63,278 bases of DNA, taken from positions 1-63,278 of the forward strand of contig DLHW01000072.1 in assembly GCA_002483425.1 (NCBI GenBank), written 5' to 3'. Below, piece by piece: positions 61,980 to 63,278 of the stretch. How positions within the stretch are numbered: position 1 is the stretch's first letter; each line of letters begins with the position of its first letter. Source of the stretch: Methylococcaceae bacterium UBA7658. GTDB lineage: Bacteria; Pseudomonadota; Gammaproteobacteria; Methylococcales; Methylomonadaceae. The position numbers were made by a program, and so were the translations under genes. Below the pieces are notes generated by a model. It saw only the letters and a list, made by a program, of their open reading frames with translations. It was not told the origin of the DNA and searched no databases.

Positions 61980-63278
61980 GTGAAAAAAATTGTTGCCGGT
62001 GCGTTATTTGTATTTATTGGATTTTTCTTGATTGTTACTGAAACAAATGCCCAACAAATTGAACTAGTGAATATCCCGGTCGATGCCAATGCCGCCGCCA
62101 AACGGTTGTCTGCGGCAATCAAATTCAAGACTATCTCCAATCAGGATCGCAAAGATTTTGATGAGAAGGCATTCAAAGGCTTTCATAAATTTCTGGTAAA
62201 GACCTATCCGCTTGCCCATAAAGCCATGAAAAGGGAAGTGCTCGGCGATCCCCGCAAATTTAGTTTGCTATACACCTGGGAAGGGACGAATCCAGCATTG
62301 GCTCCGGTTGTGCTGATGGGCCATCAGGATGTTGTCCCCGTTGTGCCGGGAACTGAATCACAGTGGGAACACGATGCCTACTCCGGTGATATTGCCGGCG
62401 GCTATGTTTGGGGCCGTGGCTCGCTGGACGACAAACAGATGCTTTTGGGGATATTCGAAGCCATCGAGATGCACCTGAAAAAGGGCTTCAAGCCCGTACG
62501 CAGGATTATCCTGGGCTTTGGTCAGGATGAGGAAGTCGGCGGGCCGGAAGGCGTGAAATCTATGGTTAAGCTGCTTGAATCGAGAGGCCTGAAGGAGATT
62601 GCCTTTGTGCTTGATGAGGGACTCCCTCTTGCGCCCGGTTTGTTCCCCGGCATACCAGCCCCAATTGCTTTGTTGGGAATTGCAGAGAAAGGCGACCTCA
62701 GTATTGAGCTAAAGGTAGACGGTGTTGGCGGACATTCATCGGCACCGCCTGACAATTCCAACATTGGCATTCTTGCCCAGGCCATTACCAAGCTGGAGTC
62801 CAACCCATTTCCTTACCGGGTTACGGATGCCCTTCGCACCCAGTTCGCTGTGATTAAAAACTACATGCCCGCAGAACAACAGAAACTGATTGCCAATGAC
62901 GACGCGCTTATTGCTTATTTGCAAGGTGCCCAGCCGACTAAGGCAATGATTCACACCACAACAGCCGTAACGATGGTGAAAGGCGGTATTAAGCAAAATG
63001 TACTGCCGCCGTTCGCTTCCGCCGTTGTGAACTTCAGGATTCTTCAGGGTGAAACTGTTCAATCTGTCATAGAACAGGTCAAAAAAACGATTAATGATGA
63101 TCGGGTAACGGTGACCGACATTTTAGCTTCAATAGACCCATCGCCCGTATCCAATACCACAGGCCCAGAATATGCCCTTATTGAAAAAACGATTCGCCAA
63201 ACCTGGGGCACCCCGGATTTGGTTGTTGCCCCTCTCCTGGTCATTGGCGGGACTGAGGCTCTAGACTATCAGGAGAGA
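61980..63278 (+). CDS. M20-family peptidase (PM20D1-like), partial at the window end
   Basis: Starts with GTG at 61980 (AGGAG 7 bases upstream) and stays open for 433 codons to the end of the window, so the C-terminus is missing. A signal peptide (FVFIGFFLIVTETNAQ) is followed by the M20 metal-binding motifs PVVLMGHQDVVPVVPGTESQ, GRGSLDDKQML and the catalytic Glu pair in GFGQDEEVGGPEGV, then the dimerisation/lid domain (KVDGVGGHSSAPPDNSNIGI). The length and motifs suit the carboxypeptidase S/PM20D1 type, which hydrolyses N-acyl amino acids or dipeptides. Confidence 0.88.
   Translation, partial: MKKIVAGALFVFIGFFLIVTETNAQQIELVNIPVDANAAAKRLSAAIKFKTISNQDRKDFDEKAFKGFHKFLVKTYPLAHKAMKREVLGDPRKFSLLYTWEGTNPALAPVVLMGHQDVVPVVPGTESQWEHDAYSGDIAGGYVWGRGSLDDKQMLLGIFEAIEMHLKKGFKPVRRIILGFGQDEEVGGPEGVKSMVKLLESRGLKEIAFVLDEGLPLAPGLFPGIPAPIALLGIAEKGDLSIELKVDGVGGHSSAPPDNSNIGILAQAITKLESNPFPYRVTDALRTQFAVIKNYMPAEQQKLIANDDALIAYLQGAQPTKAMIHTTTAVTMVKGGIKQNVLPPFASAVVNFRILQGETVQSVIEQVKKTINDDRVTVTDILASIDPSPVSNTTGPEYALIEKTIRQTWGTPDLVVAPLLVIGGTEALDYQER

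Overview
The window looks like a chromosomal segment of a Gram-negative gammaproteobacterium. It carries conserved blocks for outer-membrane lipid transport (mla), peptidoglycan (murA), histidine (hisG, hisD), lipopolysaccharide export and Kdo synthesis (kdsD-kdsC-lptC-lptA-lptB), sigma-54 (rpoN-hpf-rapZ), cell division placement (minCDE), thiamine (TPP riboswitch-thiC) and coenzyme A (coaD). The gene order is gammaproteobacterial. The large set of DUF3570-type outer-membrane proteins and the style of intergenic repeats would suit a Methylococcales methanotroph, but nothing here proves that; it is inference.

Layout: 0.5-6.2 kb (minus strand) is mlaF-mlaE-mlaD-mlaB-murA-hisG-hisD, lacking mlaC. 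6.3-34.4 kb (all minus strand) is an accessory island. It holds six paralogues of a ~900-residue predicted outer-membrane protein (DUF3570-like N-terminal half fused to a second His/Met-rich barrel-like half), two near-identical small lipoproteins with a Gly-rich CGCY tail (DUF4266-like), a DsbD thiol reductase, an FKBP-type lipoprotein prolyl isomerase, four small secreted two-cysteine proteins, two STN-plus-HEAT-repeat periplasmic proteins and a CNNM/CorC-like membrane protein. One barrel copy has a frameshift. At the upstream edge a near-perfect sigma-54 promoter precedes a ~144-nt RNA with strong nested stems and a rho-independent terminator. 34.5-35.3 kb is a repeat-rich spacer with several palindromic elements. 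35.3-41.4 kb (plus) is kdsD to rapZ. 41.4-43.5 kb (minus) is a small winged-helix protein and minE-minD-minC. 43.5-45.9 kb (plus) is the TPP riboswitch and thiC. 45.9-49.3 kb (minus) is an ECF sigma / anti-sigma / subtilisin / TetR cluster in which both the anti-sigma factor and the protease carry prodomain-like segments. 49.5-51.5 kb has two paralogous small secreted proteins and a TIGR02001/TorF-like porin. 51.9-58.8 kb contains a membrane protein, coaD, a ferredoxin, an AcpA-type phosphatase, a gamma-glutamyltransferase, a phosphopantetheinyl transferase, an iron alcohol dehydrogenase and an ABM-domain protein. 58.8-62 kb is a decaying stretch: a transposase relic, an outer-membrane protein pseudogene with three lesions and a frameshifted OprB-type porin. 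The window ends inside an M20 peptidase.

How it may work together: the island encodes products almost all predicted to be exported, most with paired cysteines, and it contains its own DsbD and a prolyl isomerase. The barrels have a His-rich linker, a conserved two-cysteine loop and a MTMHMHM-type methionine/histidine segment. A reasonable hypothesis is an envelope system for handling a soft metal such as copper, or a redox reaction at the outer membrane, supported by dedicated thiol and folding factors. No function is demonstrated by the sequence.
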